This document shows, piece by piece, positions 50,515 to 60,508 of a DNA stretch of 64,000 bases. Each line of letters opens with the position of its first letter. The stretch's first letter is position 1. The DNA is from Candidatus Eiseniibacteriota bacterium. GTDB lineage: Bacteria; Eisenbacteria; RBG-16-71-46. The notes under the pieces are model-generated. The model worked only from the letters and a program-made list of their open reading frames with translations, was not told the origin of the DNA and did not search any database. The stretch lies in the NCBI GenBank assembly GCA_016710095.1, contig JADJLL010000012.1, positions 68,392 through 132,391 on the forward strand. Direction: 5' to 3'. A program made the position numbers and the translations under genes.

Positions 50515-52107
50515 TCACGTTCGTGAGGCGTACTCGTCCAGCTTGAAGCGGCCGATCTGGCTGCGGAGCTGGTCCGCCTGCCCCGAGAGCGACTGCGCCG
50601 TGCCGTCCACTTCCTCCGTGTGCGAAGCGGTCTCCTGCGTGACCTGGTCCATCTGCTGCACGGCGCGGCTCACCTGCTCGATGCCGTCGGCCTGTTCGGA
50701 CGACGCACTGGCGATCTCGGCGACCAGCGTGGCGACCTGCTTCACCTCGCTGATGATTCCGGTCAGGGTCGTGCCGGCGCGTCCCACGAGCTTGTTGCCC
50801 TCGTCCACGCGCGACACCGTGTCGGTGATGACGGTCTTGATCTCCTTCGACGCGTCCGCCGAGCGCAGCGCGAGCGCGCGGACTTCGTTCGCGACCACCA
50901 TGAAGCTGCGGCCCTGGTCGCCCGCGCGCGCCGCTTCGACCGCGGCGTTGAGCGCGAGCAGGTTCGTCTGGAAGGCGATCTCGTCGATCGTCGTGCTGAT
51001 GTCGGCGATGCGACGCGAGGCTTCGGTGATGCCCGACATGGCCACGACGGCCGCCTGCACCGCTTCGCCACCCACCTCGGCCTGATCGCGCGTGTGCGAG
51101 GCGATCCGCTTGGCTTCCTGCGAGTGCTCGGCGTTGCTGCGCACCGTGTCGGTCATCGCACGCAGCGACGCCGCGGTCTCTTCGAGCGACGCGGCCTGCT
51201 CCTGGCTGCCGGACGCGAGCGTCGCCGCGCGTGAGGCGAGCCCGCCCGCGGCTTCGTGCACGTCGTCGACGGTGCCGGAAAGCTCCGACAGCACGCCGGC
51301 CACCTGCGCGCGGACGGCTTCGATCGCGTTCGCGATCTGTGCGACCTCTCCCACGGCCTGGACCTTCACCGGGCGCGAGAAGTCGCCTTCCGCCAGCGGA
51401 GCCACCGCGGCGAGCAGCCCGGCGACCGGGCGCTCCACGATGCTCGAGAGCAGCCGGATGAGCGCGAAGATCGCGGCGCCCATGATCAGGATGAGCACGC
51501 CGACGGCCTTGGCGGTGTTGGCGCGCGCCGACGCGATGGCCGCGCCGAGAGGCACTTCGACGAGCAACGCGCCGATCGGCGCGTCCTTCACGAAATGCGG
51601 CTCACCGAACACGGCGGACTTGGCCGGAGCTTCCATCTCGTGGCAGTCCACGCACGACTGGAGCGTGGCGTTCTCGACGCGCATGTAGGACAGCGTGGGC
51701 TGGCCTTCCACCTTGTGGATCCGTTTCGCCACGGCCTTCGGATTCGTGAGCATCTGCTCCATGGCCTTGATCTCGAACTCGTCGCGCGTGCCGTGCGCGG
51801 AGTCCACGGGCCAGATGCCGAGCAGCTTCACGCGGTAGAGGCCTTCGCCGTCCACGCTCATGCCGATCGAGTGCAGCAGGTCCTGATTGAGGTCGTCCTC
51901 GTTGATGTGCGTCAGGTACTGCGTACGATCCTGACCGATCTGGTAGGCGATGGACTCGGCCGACTGCAGGGCCTGCTTCTCGATCGTGCGCTGGGAATCC
52001 GCGACGAGGTAGACCGCTCCGAGTACGGTGATCAGCGCTCCGAGAACGACGACGGGAAACACGAGGCGAGACGCGAGCGTGTCTCGTCGGCTGCCGGACC
52101 ATCGCAT
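50515..52107 (-). CDS. methyl-accepting chemotaxis protein with periplasmic c-type heme (Tll0287/DUF3365-like) sensor domain
   Basis: 530 residues from the ATG at 52107. A first membrane helix (LVFPVVVLGALITVLGAVYL, about 15-35) is followed by a periplasmic domain of about 160 residues with LQSAESIAYQIGQDRTQYL and QSCVDCHEMEAP, the CxxCH heme motif at 152 to 156. This layout matches Tll0287/DUF3365-type heme sensors. A second membrane helix (about 200-217), a HAMP-like linker and a long coiled coil lead to the signalling tip IDEIAFQTNLLALNAAVEAA, then RAGDQGRSFMVVANEVRALA, where CheA and CheW dock. It should couple periplasmic redox state, oxygen or nitric oxide to motility. No che genes are in the window. 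Confidence 0.92.
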   Translation of the reverse strand: MRWSGSRRDTLASRLVFPVVVLGALITVLGAVYLVADSQRTIEKQALQSAESIAYQIGQDRTQYLTHINEDDLNQDLLHSIGMSVDGEGLYRVKLLGIWPVDSAHGTRDEFEIKAMEQMLTNPKAVAKRIHKVEGQPTLSYMRVENATLQSCVDCHEMEAPAKSAVFGEPHFVKDAPIGALLVEVPLGAAIASARANTAKAVGVLILIMGAAIFALIRLLSSIVERPVAGLLAAVAPLAEGDFSRPVKVQAVGEVAQIANAIEAVRAQVAGVLSELSGTVDDVHEAAGGLASRAATLASGSQEQAASLEETAASLRAMTDTVRSNAEHSQEAKRIASHTRDQAEVGGEAVQAAVVAMSGITEASRRIADISTTIDEIAFQTNLLALNAAVEAARAGDQGRSFMVVANEVRALALRSADASKEIKTVITDTVSRVDEGNKLVGRAGTTLTGIISEVKQVATLVAEIASASSEQADGIEQVSRAVQQMDQVTQETASHTEEVDGTAQSLSGQADQLRSQIGRFKLDEYASRT

Positions 52108-52438
52108 GGTGGGCTCTCTCTGCAGGAGTGACGTCGTGACGGCACCGGTCACCCGGTTTGCCATACGGAAAATCGGAGGGTCCCGTCCTTCGGACGCGAC
52201 CCACATGTGCGCGAGGGGGATGAGGGACCTCACGCCTCCCGGTTGGGAAGGTGCTGGGCGCTCCCCCATCGCGGACAAGTCTCGGCTTATGGGCGCGCGA
52301 CTTGATTCCCGGCGCCGCGAAAGTGCCCGGGCCGCACGCCTCGCCGGCAAATGCCGGTCAACGCGAACACGCGCCCGTCCGGCGCGCACGATCGTGCCGG
52401 GGATTGTGCCGGTCCGGTGGTTTGGTTAGCTTCGGCGC
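52108..52438. other. divergent intergenic region
   Basis: 331 bases between the chemoreceptor and the second sigma gene. The TTG/TAGCTTCG element near the sigma start is listed separately. Several TAT/TAA-containing spots on the minus strand (for example CGTATGGC near 52165) could serve the receptor, but none is convincing. Confidence 0.35.
52404..52434 (+). promoter_or_regulatory. possible promoter of the second ECF sigma gene, leaderless
   Basis: TTG at 52404 and TAGCTTCG at 52427-52434, 20 bases apart, the same spacing as before the aminopeptidase. The GTG at 52439 lies 4 bases further, so the transcript would begin at the start codon. No ribosome binding site is present. Confidence 0.45.
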
Positions 52439-53035
52439 GTGACGAATTCGGACCTCCCCGCCTCCGATCCGCCCGACGGCGCGCTCCCCGAGGGCACGTC
52501 GTGCTCGGGCTCCGACACGTTCATCCGGCAGGTGTACGACGAGCTGCGGACGATCGCGCACGCTCACCTGCGCGGCGAACGCGCGAACGTCACGATCCAG
52601 TCCACCGAGCTCGTGCACGAGGCGTACATGCGCCTGAGTCCCGGGGAAGGCGCGAAGTGGGAGAACCGCGGGCATTTCTTCGCGGCCGCCGCCGAGGCCA
52701 TGAGGCGCATCCTCATCGATCGTGCCCGCGCGCGAGGCCGCCAGAAGCGCGGCGGCGACGAGGACGGACGCCCGGCGCAGAAGCTCTCGCTCGAGCTGGC
52801 CGAGGTCGCCGCGCTCGCGGACGACGCCGATCCCGAAACCGTGCTCGCGCTCGACCGGGCGATCGAGCGGCTCGCGATGCAGGACGAGCGCATCGCGCAG
52901 ATCGTCCGCCTGCGCTTCTACGCCGGACTGAGCGTCGACGAAGTGGCGGAGCTGCTCGAGACGTCGTCGCGCACCGTGCTGCGCGACTGGGCGTTCGCGC
53001 GCGCCTGGCTCTACGGCGAGCTGACGAAGGGATAG
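52439..53035 (+). CDS. ECF sigma factor of the Sigma70_ECF (PF07638/TIGR02999) type
   Basis: 198 residues. Region 2 (about 25-100) has FIRQVYDELRTIAHAHLRGE, STELVHEAYMRLS and KWENRGHFFAAAAEAMRRIL, the hallmark of the ECF subfamily common in Planctomycetes, Acidobacteria and related groups. Region 4 (about 140-195) has RIAQIVRLRFYAGLSVDEVA and then TSSRTVLRDWAFARAWL. Members of this group are often encoded beside Ser/Thr kinases that are thought to control them by phosphorylation, and here such a kinase converges on it with a 25-base overlap of the coding ends. The GTG start is supported by the promoter-like element directly upstream. Confidence 0.93.
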   Translation: MTNSDLPASDPPDGALPEGTSCSGSDTFIRQVYDELRTIAHAHLRGERANVTIQSTELVHEAYMRLSPGEGAKWENRGHFFAAAAEAMRRILIDRARARGRQKRGGDEDGRPAQKLSLELAEVAALADDADPETVLALDRAIERLAMQDERIAQIVRLRFYAGLSVDEVAELLETSSRTVLRDWAFARAWLYGELTKG

Positions 53036-55866
53036 CCCCGCGTCGAGCGCGCCGGCCGCAGCTTCGGATAGCGGTCGACGTCTTCGCCCGTGGCGCCGCA
53101 GGCCTTCGCGAGCGCGAGCGTGCGCATCGCCTCGTTCGCGCGGCCGGCGAGCCACTGCACTTCGGCCACGCAGAGCCACGGATCGAGCAGCGAGGGATCG
53201 CTCTCGGCCAGCTCGCCGCGCTTCAACCGCAGCCCCGTCGCCGCGAGCGCTTCGGCCTGCGCGACACGGCCCTGCCGCACGCCCACGCGTGCGCGCGCGA
53301 GCAGCGCTTCGCCGGAATAGCCGCGCGTCGCCGCGTTCGCCGAGTCGAGTCCGGCCCACGCGCGCGCGAACAGCGTGTCGGCTTCCACGAGACGATCGAG
53401 ATCGAGGAGCAGGTTGCCGCGATACATCCGGAACACGGGCAGCACGAAGCTCTTTTCCTGGTTCGCTTCGAGCAGGGCGATGCAGCCGCGGAACAACGTG
53501 TCGGCGGCGGCGAGATGCCCCGCCTCCATTTCGTAGCTCGCGAGATTGCCCATGGTCTCGGCGACGCGGTAGTGCCGCACGCCGTACACGGCACGGTTCA
53601 GCTCCAGCGCCTCGCGCGTGACGCGGAGCCCCGCTTCGAGCTTTCCGGCCGAGCGATAGACGTCGCCGAGCACGGCCAGCTCGAACGCGAGCTGCTCTCG
53701 CGGCGCGCCCGGCTTGCGCATGATGCGCACGGCCTCTTCTTCCGCCGCGATCGCCTCGGGGAACTGCCGCAGGTCCACACGCGTCTCCGCGAGGCGGCCG
53801 AGCGCGACCGCGAGCGAGCGGTGATCCGGCGCGTAGAGCGTTCGCGCCATGTCCACGCCGATCTGCGCGTGCACGAGCGCCGAATCGCGCTGGCCGAGCA
53901 TGAGGAAGCTCGACGCCAGCCCCGAGTGGAGCCCGGCGGCGCTCATCGGCTCGGAGGCTTCGACGGCGTACGCGAGCGCGCGCCGCTGTTCGGCGAGCGC
54001 GACGTCGTAGTGCGTGCGCCAGGAGGCCAGCGAGGCGCGCGTGGAATGAATGCGCACGAGCAGCGCCGCGTCCGGTTTCGGCGCGGTGTTGGCGACCGCG
54101 ATCGCCTTCGCGATGAGCGAATCCGCCTCGTCGATCGCGCCGGCGTTCATGCGCAGGCGCGCCTTGCGGTACCAGCACGACGCCAGCAGCGCGGGATCGG
54201 CGTCCGGCCGGGACGACAACAGCGCGATCGCGCGATCCACGAGCGGCGGGATGCTGTCCGCGACACCCGCCATGCTGAATCCGTTGGCGAGCTTGTCGAG
54301 GTAGCGCGCGACTTCGACGTCGTCGCGCGGCCGCGCGGATTGCGCGGCGGCCAGCGCCGCGCGCGCCGCGCGCAGTCCCGACTCGAACTCGTCGAGGTTC
54401 ATGTACGAGTCGCTGATCGCGCCGATCACGCGCGCACGCACGAGCGGATCCGCCGGCGGCTCGCTCTCGATGCGCTCGAGCCCGCGATCGAGCAGCCCGC
54501 GCGCGGTGAGCGTGTCACCGGCTTCGCCGGGACTCGACGCGTGGAACAGACCGACCAGGAACTCGGCCACCTGCTTCGCCGACTCGGCCTCTCGCCGCGC
54601 CACGCGCTCGGCCTTGATCGCGCGCCCGAGGCCGATGCCCGCGGCGATACCGCCCACGACGAGCGCCACGAGCACGACGAGCGCGGCCGCCACACCGACG
54701 CGATGGCGGCGCGCGAACTTCGACAACCGATAGCGCGCGCCCGGCGCCGCCGCGGAGACCGGTTCGTCGGCGAGATGGCGGCGAATGTCCGCGGCGAGAT
54801 CGGACACCGATGCGTAGCGCCGATCGGGCTCGCGCTCCATCGCGCGGAGCGTGATCCACTCGAGCTCGCCGCGGAGCGCGCGCACCAGTGAGCGCGCGTC
54901 GGTCGAGCGCTTGCCCGCGGTCTCGGCGGTGCCCGAGCCCGCGGCACGCTCGGCCGGCGTGGGCGGATCGGCGAGCACCATCTGCATCGCCTCCGGCCAC
55001 GACGCGCTGCGGAGCCGCTCGCGATCGAACGGCAGGTCGCCGGCGAGCAGCTCGTACAGCAGCACGCCGAGCGAGTAGACGTCCGACCGCGTGTCCACCG
55101 GGGCGCGGACCGCGCCGAGCTGCTCGGGGCTCATGTAGCCCGCGGTGCCGACGATCATTCCTTCGCGCGTCATCGCCCCGCCGCCGAGCGACGTTTCGCC
55201 CGTCGCCTTGGCGATGCCGAAGTCGATCACCTTGAGCGCGGTCGCACCGTCGCGCTTCGCCACGAGGATGTTCGACGGCTTGATGTCGCGATGGATGACG
55301 CCCTTCTGGTGCGCGTGCTGGATCGCGTCGCACGCCTGCAGGAAGAGCGTCAGCCGCTCGCGCAACGAGAGCTGTTCGGCGTCCGCGAACACCGTGATCG
55401 GGGCGCCCGCCACGTACTCCATCGCGAAGTACGGCCGGCCCGCGTCGGTCTCGCCCGCGTCGAACACCTGCGCGATGCCCGGATGGTCCATGAGCGCGAG
55501 CGCCTGGCGCTCGGCTTCGAAGCGCGCGATGACCTGCTTCGAGTCCATGCCCGGCTTGATCAGCTTGAGCGCGACGCGCCGCCGCATGGGCACGACCTGC
55601 TCGGCGAGATACACGACCGCGAAGCCGCCCTCGCCGATCGGCTCGACCAGCGTGTAGGCGCCCACGACCGTTCCGGACGCCGGCGACGGCCGGCCGGTGA
55701 GGAATCCCGACGCTTCGTCGTGCGCGCGCAGCAGCGCGTCGAGCTCGCGGCGAAGCTCGGACTCGTTCGTCAGCTCGCGCTCGAGCACCGCGTCGCGCTC
55801 GCCGGAAGGCAGCTCGCGTACGCGCTCGAACAAGTCGCGAAGCCGGGACCAGCGTGCGTCGGCCAT
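53011..55866 (-). CDS. membrane Ser/Thr protein kinase with C-terminal TPR-like repeats
   Basis: 951 residues from the ATG at 55866 (GGGGGAGAGG upstream). An N-terminal acidic segment is followed by a Pkn-type kinase: GEGGFAVVYLAE at 78 to 89, Lys101 in RVALKLIKPG, HRDIKPSN at 192 to 199 with catalytic Asp194, DFG at 215 to 217 and GTAGYMSPEQL. All catalytic residues are present. One membrane helix (VGVAAALVVLVALVVGGIAA, near 433-452) leads to about 480 residues of helical, TPR-like repeats such as RVIGAISDSYMNLDEFESGL and MGNLASYEMEAGHLAAADTL. It probably senses an external signal through the repeats and phosphorylates cytoplasmic targets, the overlapping sigma factor being the obvious candidate. 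Confidence 0.92.
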   Translation of the reverse strand: MADARWSRLRDLFERVRELPSGERDAVLERELTNESELRRELDALLRAHDEASGFLTGRPSPASGTVVGAYTLVEPIGEGGFAVVYLAEQVVPMRRRVALKLIKPGMDSKQVIARFEAERQALALMDHPGIAQVFDAGETDAGRPYFAMEYVAGAPITVFADAEQLSLRERLTLFLQACDAIQHAHQKGVIHRDIKPSNILVAKRDGATALKVIDFGIAKATGETSLGGGAMTREGMIVGTAGYMSPEQLGAVRAPVDTRSDVYSLGVLLYELLAGDLPFDRERLRSASWPEAMQMVLADPPTPAERAAGSGTAETAGKRSTDARSLVRALRGELEWITLRAMEREPDRRYASVSDLAADIRRHLADEPVSAAAPGARYRLSKFARRHRVGVAAALVVLVALVVGGIAAGIGLGRAIKAERVARREAESAKQVAEFLVGLFHASSPGEAGDTLTARGLLDRGLERIESEPPADPLVRARVIGAISDSYMNLDEFESGLRAARAALAAAQSARPRDDVEVARYLDKLANGFSMAGVADSIPPLVDRAIALLSSRPDADPALLASCWYRKARLRMNAGAIDEADSLIAKAIAVANTAPKPDAALLVRIHSTRASLASWRTHYDVALAEQRRALAYAVEASEPMSAAGLHSGLASSFLMLGQRDSALVHAQIGVDMARTLYAPDHRSLAVALGRLAETRVDLRQFPEAIAAEEEAVRIMRKPGAPREQLAFELAVLGDVYRSAGKLEAGLRVTREALELNRAVYGVRHYRVAETMGNLASYEMEAGHLAAADTLFRGCIALLEANQEKSFVLPVFRMYRGNLLLDLDRLVEADTLFARAWAGLDSANAATRGYSGEALLARARVGVRQGRVAQAEALAATGLRLKRGELAESDPSLLDPWLCVAEVQWLAGRANEAMRTLALAKACGATGEDVDRYPKLRPARSTRGYPFVSSP

Positions 55867-56204
55867 GCCCTCTCCCCCGGGGTGTGAGTGGCGGTCGGCG
55901 ATTCTAGGCACAGCGGTGACCGGCCACCACGCCCCATTGCACATGCGACGAAGCGCGCCGGCGGATGACATTCGGAATGCGCGGGGCCGTTCCGGCCCCG
56001 GGCGGGCGGGCTGAAGCGCGGCCGGCTGGCGATCGCATGTCACGTGTCGCGCCCGGACGGCGCATGAACGGAAGAGGGCGCGGCGCCGGTCGGTGCGATC
56101 ACGATCCGCGCGCGCCCTCGCGCTCCCCTCGCGCCGCAGGTGCGGACTCGAGGCGACTCCACTTCACCCGCCCGACTCGCTCGGCGCAACGGAGGCCACC
56201 CCTC
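55867..56204. other. divergent intergenic region
   Basis: 338 bases between the kinase and the FG-GAP gene. A TAGAATCG match lies on the minus strand at 55899-55906, upstream of the kinase. A short GGGGCC/GGCCCC hairpin sits near 55983. GGAGG before 56205 is the FG-GAP ribosome binding site. No gene is seen. Confidence 0.4.
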
Positions 56205-59200
56205 ATGCGACGCACTCTTCCTCTGTGGCTGGTCTTGTTGACCGCGATCGGCGGCGATTCGCTTCTTCACGCCCCCCGGTCGAGACCCGAACGGCAGGCC
56301 ACGCGGACGGCGGCCGTCACCGAGCCGTCGGACCGGCCCGGCGACGCGTGGCTCGAGCACGCGGAGCGCGCGATCGCGAAGAAGGAGTACGAGGCCAGCA
56401 CGACCGGCGGCGGCCTGCAGGCGCCCAACCGTGCGCACGGGCTGCGGACGTGGTTCGACCCCGAAGGCATTCGCGTGGTGGATCGCACCGCCGAGGATTC
56501 CCCGGCGCTGTTGTCGCTCCGCGTTTCCCGGCTCGGCCGCGAAACGCGCCTGCGGACCGCGGACGCGGGCGAGGTCCGCCATCGCGACTCGCGCGTCGAG
56601 ATCCGGCGGCCGGGTTGGACCGAGTGGTTCGAGAACTCCGAGGGCGGGCTCGAGCAGGGCTTCACGCTCGAGTCACGGCCGGACGGCGCGGGCCCCGTGG
56701 TCGTCGAACTGGCGGCCGACGGCGCGACGCTGGAGCGCACCGCCGGCGGCGACGGCGCGACGATCCTCGCGCCCGGCGGACGCCGCCTGCGCTACGAGAA
56801 GCTCTCGGCGTTCGATGCGCGCGGAACGGCGCTCGCGGCGACGATGGAAGTCGAGCCGCGGACGATCCGCCTGCGCGTCGAGGACGAGGGCGCGGCCTAC
56901 CCGATCACGATCGACCCGCTGCTGACGAGCGTCTTCGACTCGCGGCTCACGGCGCTGCAGGCCGGGGCCGAGTTCGGCCGCGCGGTGAGCGCCGCAGGCG
57001 ACGTCAACGGCGACGGCTACGGCGACGTGATCGTGGGCGCGCAGATGTACGACGCGGGCCAGACCAACGAAGGCGCGGCGTTCGTCTTCCACGGCGGCCC
57101 CGGAGGCATCCCCAGCGTCTCCGCACCGGCGGCGGTCATCCAGTCGAACCAGTCCGGCGCGATTCTCGGGTTCAGCGTGAGTTCGGCGGGTGACGTGAAC
57201 GGGGACGGCTACGACGACGTCGTGGTCTGCGACTACGGCTACAACTGGGGCGGCAACCTGTTCGGCGCGGCGTTCGTGTTCCACGGCAGCGCGACCGGCA
57301 TCACCCCCAGCGCCAATCCCGGAAACGCGAACGCGACGATCAAGAACGACGTGACGTTCGTGACCTTCGCGATCAGCGCGGCGAGCGCGGGCGACGTCGA
57401 CGGCGACGGCTACTCCGACCTCGTCGTCGGCTGCGAGGACTACGGCAGCGGATCCGGCGCCGCGTTCGTCTTTCGCGGCAGCGCCACGGGCATCGTCGGG
57501 ACGACGGCCGCGAACGCCACGGCGCGCCTGACCTGCGCGCAGGGCGGCGCACACTTCGGGCGCGCGGTCGCGTGCGCCGGCGACGTGAACGGCGACGGCT
57601 ACTCCGATCTGGCCGTCGGCGCGTGGCGCTACGACTCCGGAAGCGCCGACGGGGGCGCGGTGTTCGTGTACAACGGCGGCCCTTCCGGCATCGCGAGCGG
57701 AAACGAGCTGACGGCCTCGGCGCGGCTCCATCAGGTCCAGGCGGGCGCGCACCTCGGATGGTCGGTGGACGGCGCCGGCGACGTGAACGGCGACGGCTAC
57801 TCCGATCTCATCGTCGGAGCGCCGGCCGGCGCGAACGGGCAGGCGACGGAAGGATTCGCACACATCGTGCACGGCCGCGCGGCGGGCATTCCGACCGGCC
57901 TCGTGTCCTCGGTGAGCTCGTCCAACATCGAGAGCAACCAGGTCGGCGCCGCGTTGGGGAGTTGCGTCCGCGGCGCCGGCGACGTGAACGGTGACGACTA
58001 CGGCGACGTGATCGTCGGCGGCGAAACGTGGGACGGCGGCCAAGCCGACGAAGGCGGGGCATTCGTGTTCCTCGGCACGGCCGGGGGCGTCACGAGCAGC
58101 ACGCCGGGGGCCAACGCGTTCGCGATGATCCTGAAGGCGAATCAGGCCGGCGCGTTCTTCGGCGTCGCGGTCGCCGGCGCGGGAGACGTGGACGGAGACG
58201 GGTACGCGGACGTGATCGTGGGCGCGCATCGCTACGACGCGAGCGCGACCGACGAGGGTTCGGCGTTCCTGTACCGCGGGGGCTCGAAGGGACTCGTCGC
58301 CCTCTTCGACCTGGCCGCCACGTCGCGGCTCGCCGGCACGCAGAACAACTCGGGCTTCGGGGCGGTGGTGGCGGGCGCCGGGGACGTGAACGGCGACGGC
58401 TTCTCCGACGTGCTCGTCGGCGCGCCGTTCTTCGACTCCGGCCAGAACGACGAAGGCGTGGCCTACCTGTATCTCGGTTCTTCGAGCGGCATCTTCCCGT
58501 ACACGCCCGCCGCGACGTTCCAGTCGAACCAGGCGGACGCGTGGCTGGGCAACAGCGTCGCGAGCGCGGGAGACGTGAACGGCGACGGTTACGCCGACGT
58601 GATCGTCGGCGCGAAGTACTACGACGGCAGCTCGACCGACGAAGGCGCGGCGTTCCTCTATCTGGGCGCCGCGTCGGGCATCGCGAGCGGAGATCCCACG
58701 ACCGCGTCGGCCGTCCTCACGGGCGGCGCGAGCACCGCGCTGTTCGGAGAGAGCGTCGCGCCCGCGGGCGACGTCAACGGCGACGGGTTTCCCGACTTGA
58801 TCGTCGGGGCGAGCCGCTACGACGCCGGCCAGCCGGCCGAGGGCTGTGCGTTCGTGTTCGCCGGCAGCGCCGCCGGCATCGCGAGCGCCACGGCGTCGGG
58901 AGCGTCGTGGCGGCTCGAGTCCGACCAGGCTTCGGCGCATTTCGGCGTGAGCGTCGCGTGCGCGGGCGACGTGAACGGCGACGGCTACGCCGACGTGATC
59001 GTCGGAGCGCCGGAGTGGGATTCGGCGAGCAACACCGACGATGGCGGCGTCTTCCTCTTCCACGGCGGCCCTTCGGGCATCGCCGACGGCCACGCGCCGA
59101 ACGCGGCGGCCACGCTCCTATCGGACGACGACTTCTCGCGCTTCGGCGCGAGCGTCGCGAGTGCGGGCGACGTGAACGCCGACGGCTACGCCGACGTGAT

Positions 59201-60346
59201 CGTCGGCTCGCCCCAGTTCGGAGTGAGCGGCGCCGGCGCATGGTTCGTGTTCCACGGCGGGCCGGCCGGGTGAGTTCAGGTGGCCCCGTGACCGCGGACG
59301 CGTTCGGGAGCGGCAGCCTGGGCGACAATCTCGGCACGAGCGTCGCGGGCGTCGGCGACGTCGACGGCGACGGCTACGCCGACGTGGCGATCGGCGCTCC
59401 GATGTCGGGCGGCCCCGGCGCCCTGCTCGTCTACGTGGGCAGCGCGACGGGCATCGTGGAGAGCTCCGCGCAGGCGGTGATCCCGTCGCTGGCGCCCAGC
59501 GGGCAGCTGGGCTTCTCGGTGGCGGGCGCCGGAGACGTGAACGCCGACGGCTATGCCGACGTGATCGCGGGCGCACCGGTCGACGGCTTCGGCCGGGCGA
59601 ACGTCTTCCATGGAGGGAGCAACCTCATGCGCCGCGGCAAAGGCCCGTTCGCGACGCGCACCGACGGCAGCGGGAAGCGCGTGCAGCCGTGGGGCACGAC
59701 GCTCTCCCCGACCGGCTTCCGCGTGAATGGCCGCGCCGTGTACATCGGCGGGCGCGGGCGCGTGAAACTGGAGATCGAAAGCTGCCCGGCCGGCGTGCCG
59801 TTCGGCTCGCCCTCGTGCACGCACACGTTCAGTCCCACGTGGCTGGACGCGGCGGCGCCCGGGGGGCCGGTGACGATCGCGCAGGACGTCTCGGCCCCGG
59901 CGGGTTCGCTCCGCCGCTGGCGCGCACGCACGCTGCGCGCGCGGTACTCGGTGACGGCGCCCGGCATCACGCCGCCGCCGAACCCGGCGCACGGGCCGTG
60001 GCTCCGCCCGTTCGTCCAGTCCGCCGAAGGAGACGTGCGGGTCGCGATCGGACCGGCCGCGGTCGAGGGAACCACGCGCGCGGGAGGGCTCGCGATCGAG
60101 CCGCTCGCCAATCCCATGCGCGGAAGCGTGAGCTTCGTCGCCACGCTCCCGGATCGTGGGGACGTGACCGCCGAGTTGTTCGACGTCGCCGGCAGGCGGC
60201 TGGCCTCCCGGCGCTGGCAGCCGGCGGGTCCGGGGCGTGAGCCCGTGCGATGGAGCGACGCGCCGCGGCTCGCCGCGGGCGTCTACCGGCTGCGGCTGAC
60301 GCAGGGGGCGCGTTCCGTGCAGACGAACGTGGTCGTGATTCGCTGA
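56205..60346 (+). CDS. exported FG-GAP protein with 14 blades and FlgD sorting domain, single frameshift
   Basis: About 1380 residues after joining two frames. GGAGG precedes the ATG. A signal peptide (MRRTLPLWLVLLTAIGGDSL) leads to a beta-rich domain of about 220 residues ending AAYPITIDPLLTS. Fourteen FG-GAP blades follow, spaced about 60 residues, each with a calcium-binding core like AGDVNGDGYADVIVGA. Twelve lie before base 59270 and two after it. At the GGG run 59268-59270 the frame breaks; one extra G gives HGGPAGVSSGGPVTADAFGS and continues to a FlgD-like end, GVYRLRLTQGARSVQTNVVV. Fourteen blades make two complete seven-bladed integrin-like propellers, which argues that the shift is an assembly error. 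Probably a surface adhesin or scaffold. Confidence 0.85.
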
Positions 60347-60368
60347 AGCAGAGCAGCTTTTCGAAGCG

Positions 60369-60404
60369 AAACCCGCCGGCGCGATGTCACGCGCCGGCGG
60401 GTTT
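60369..60404 (+). terminator. rho-independent terminator after the FG-GAP gene
   Basis: AAACCCGCCGGCGCG (60369-60383) pairs perfectly with CGCGCCGGCGGGTTT (60390-60404) around ATGTCA, giving a 15-base-pair stem ending in TTTCGTC. It separates the FG-GAP gene from the following operon. Confidence 0.9.
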
Positions 60405-60508
60405 CGTCGCATGACGTGTCGGCGGCACTGGACACGGTCCGGTGCAGCGTCCCGGCGCCACGGCTCCGGACACCGCGAATGACCAACTTCTTCGTAAGGA
60501 GCCGCCCC

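Noticed and set aside
56673..59093. 806-codon frame on the minus strand with repeated segments
   Set aside because: The repeats are the reverse of the FG-GAP DNA repeats; the real coding strand has signal peptide, ribosome binding site and calcium-binding motifs.
56950..59600. Regularly spaced DNA repeats resembling an array
   Set aside because: They are codons for FG-GAP blades about 180 bases apart, not direct repeats with unique spacers, so this is not CRISPR.
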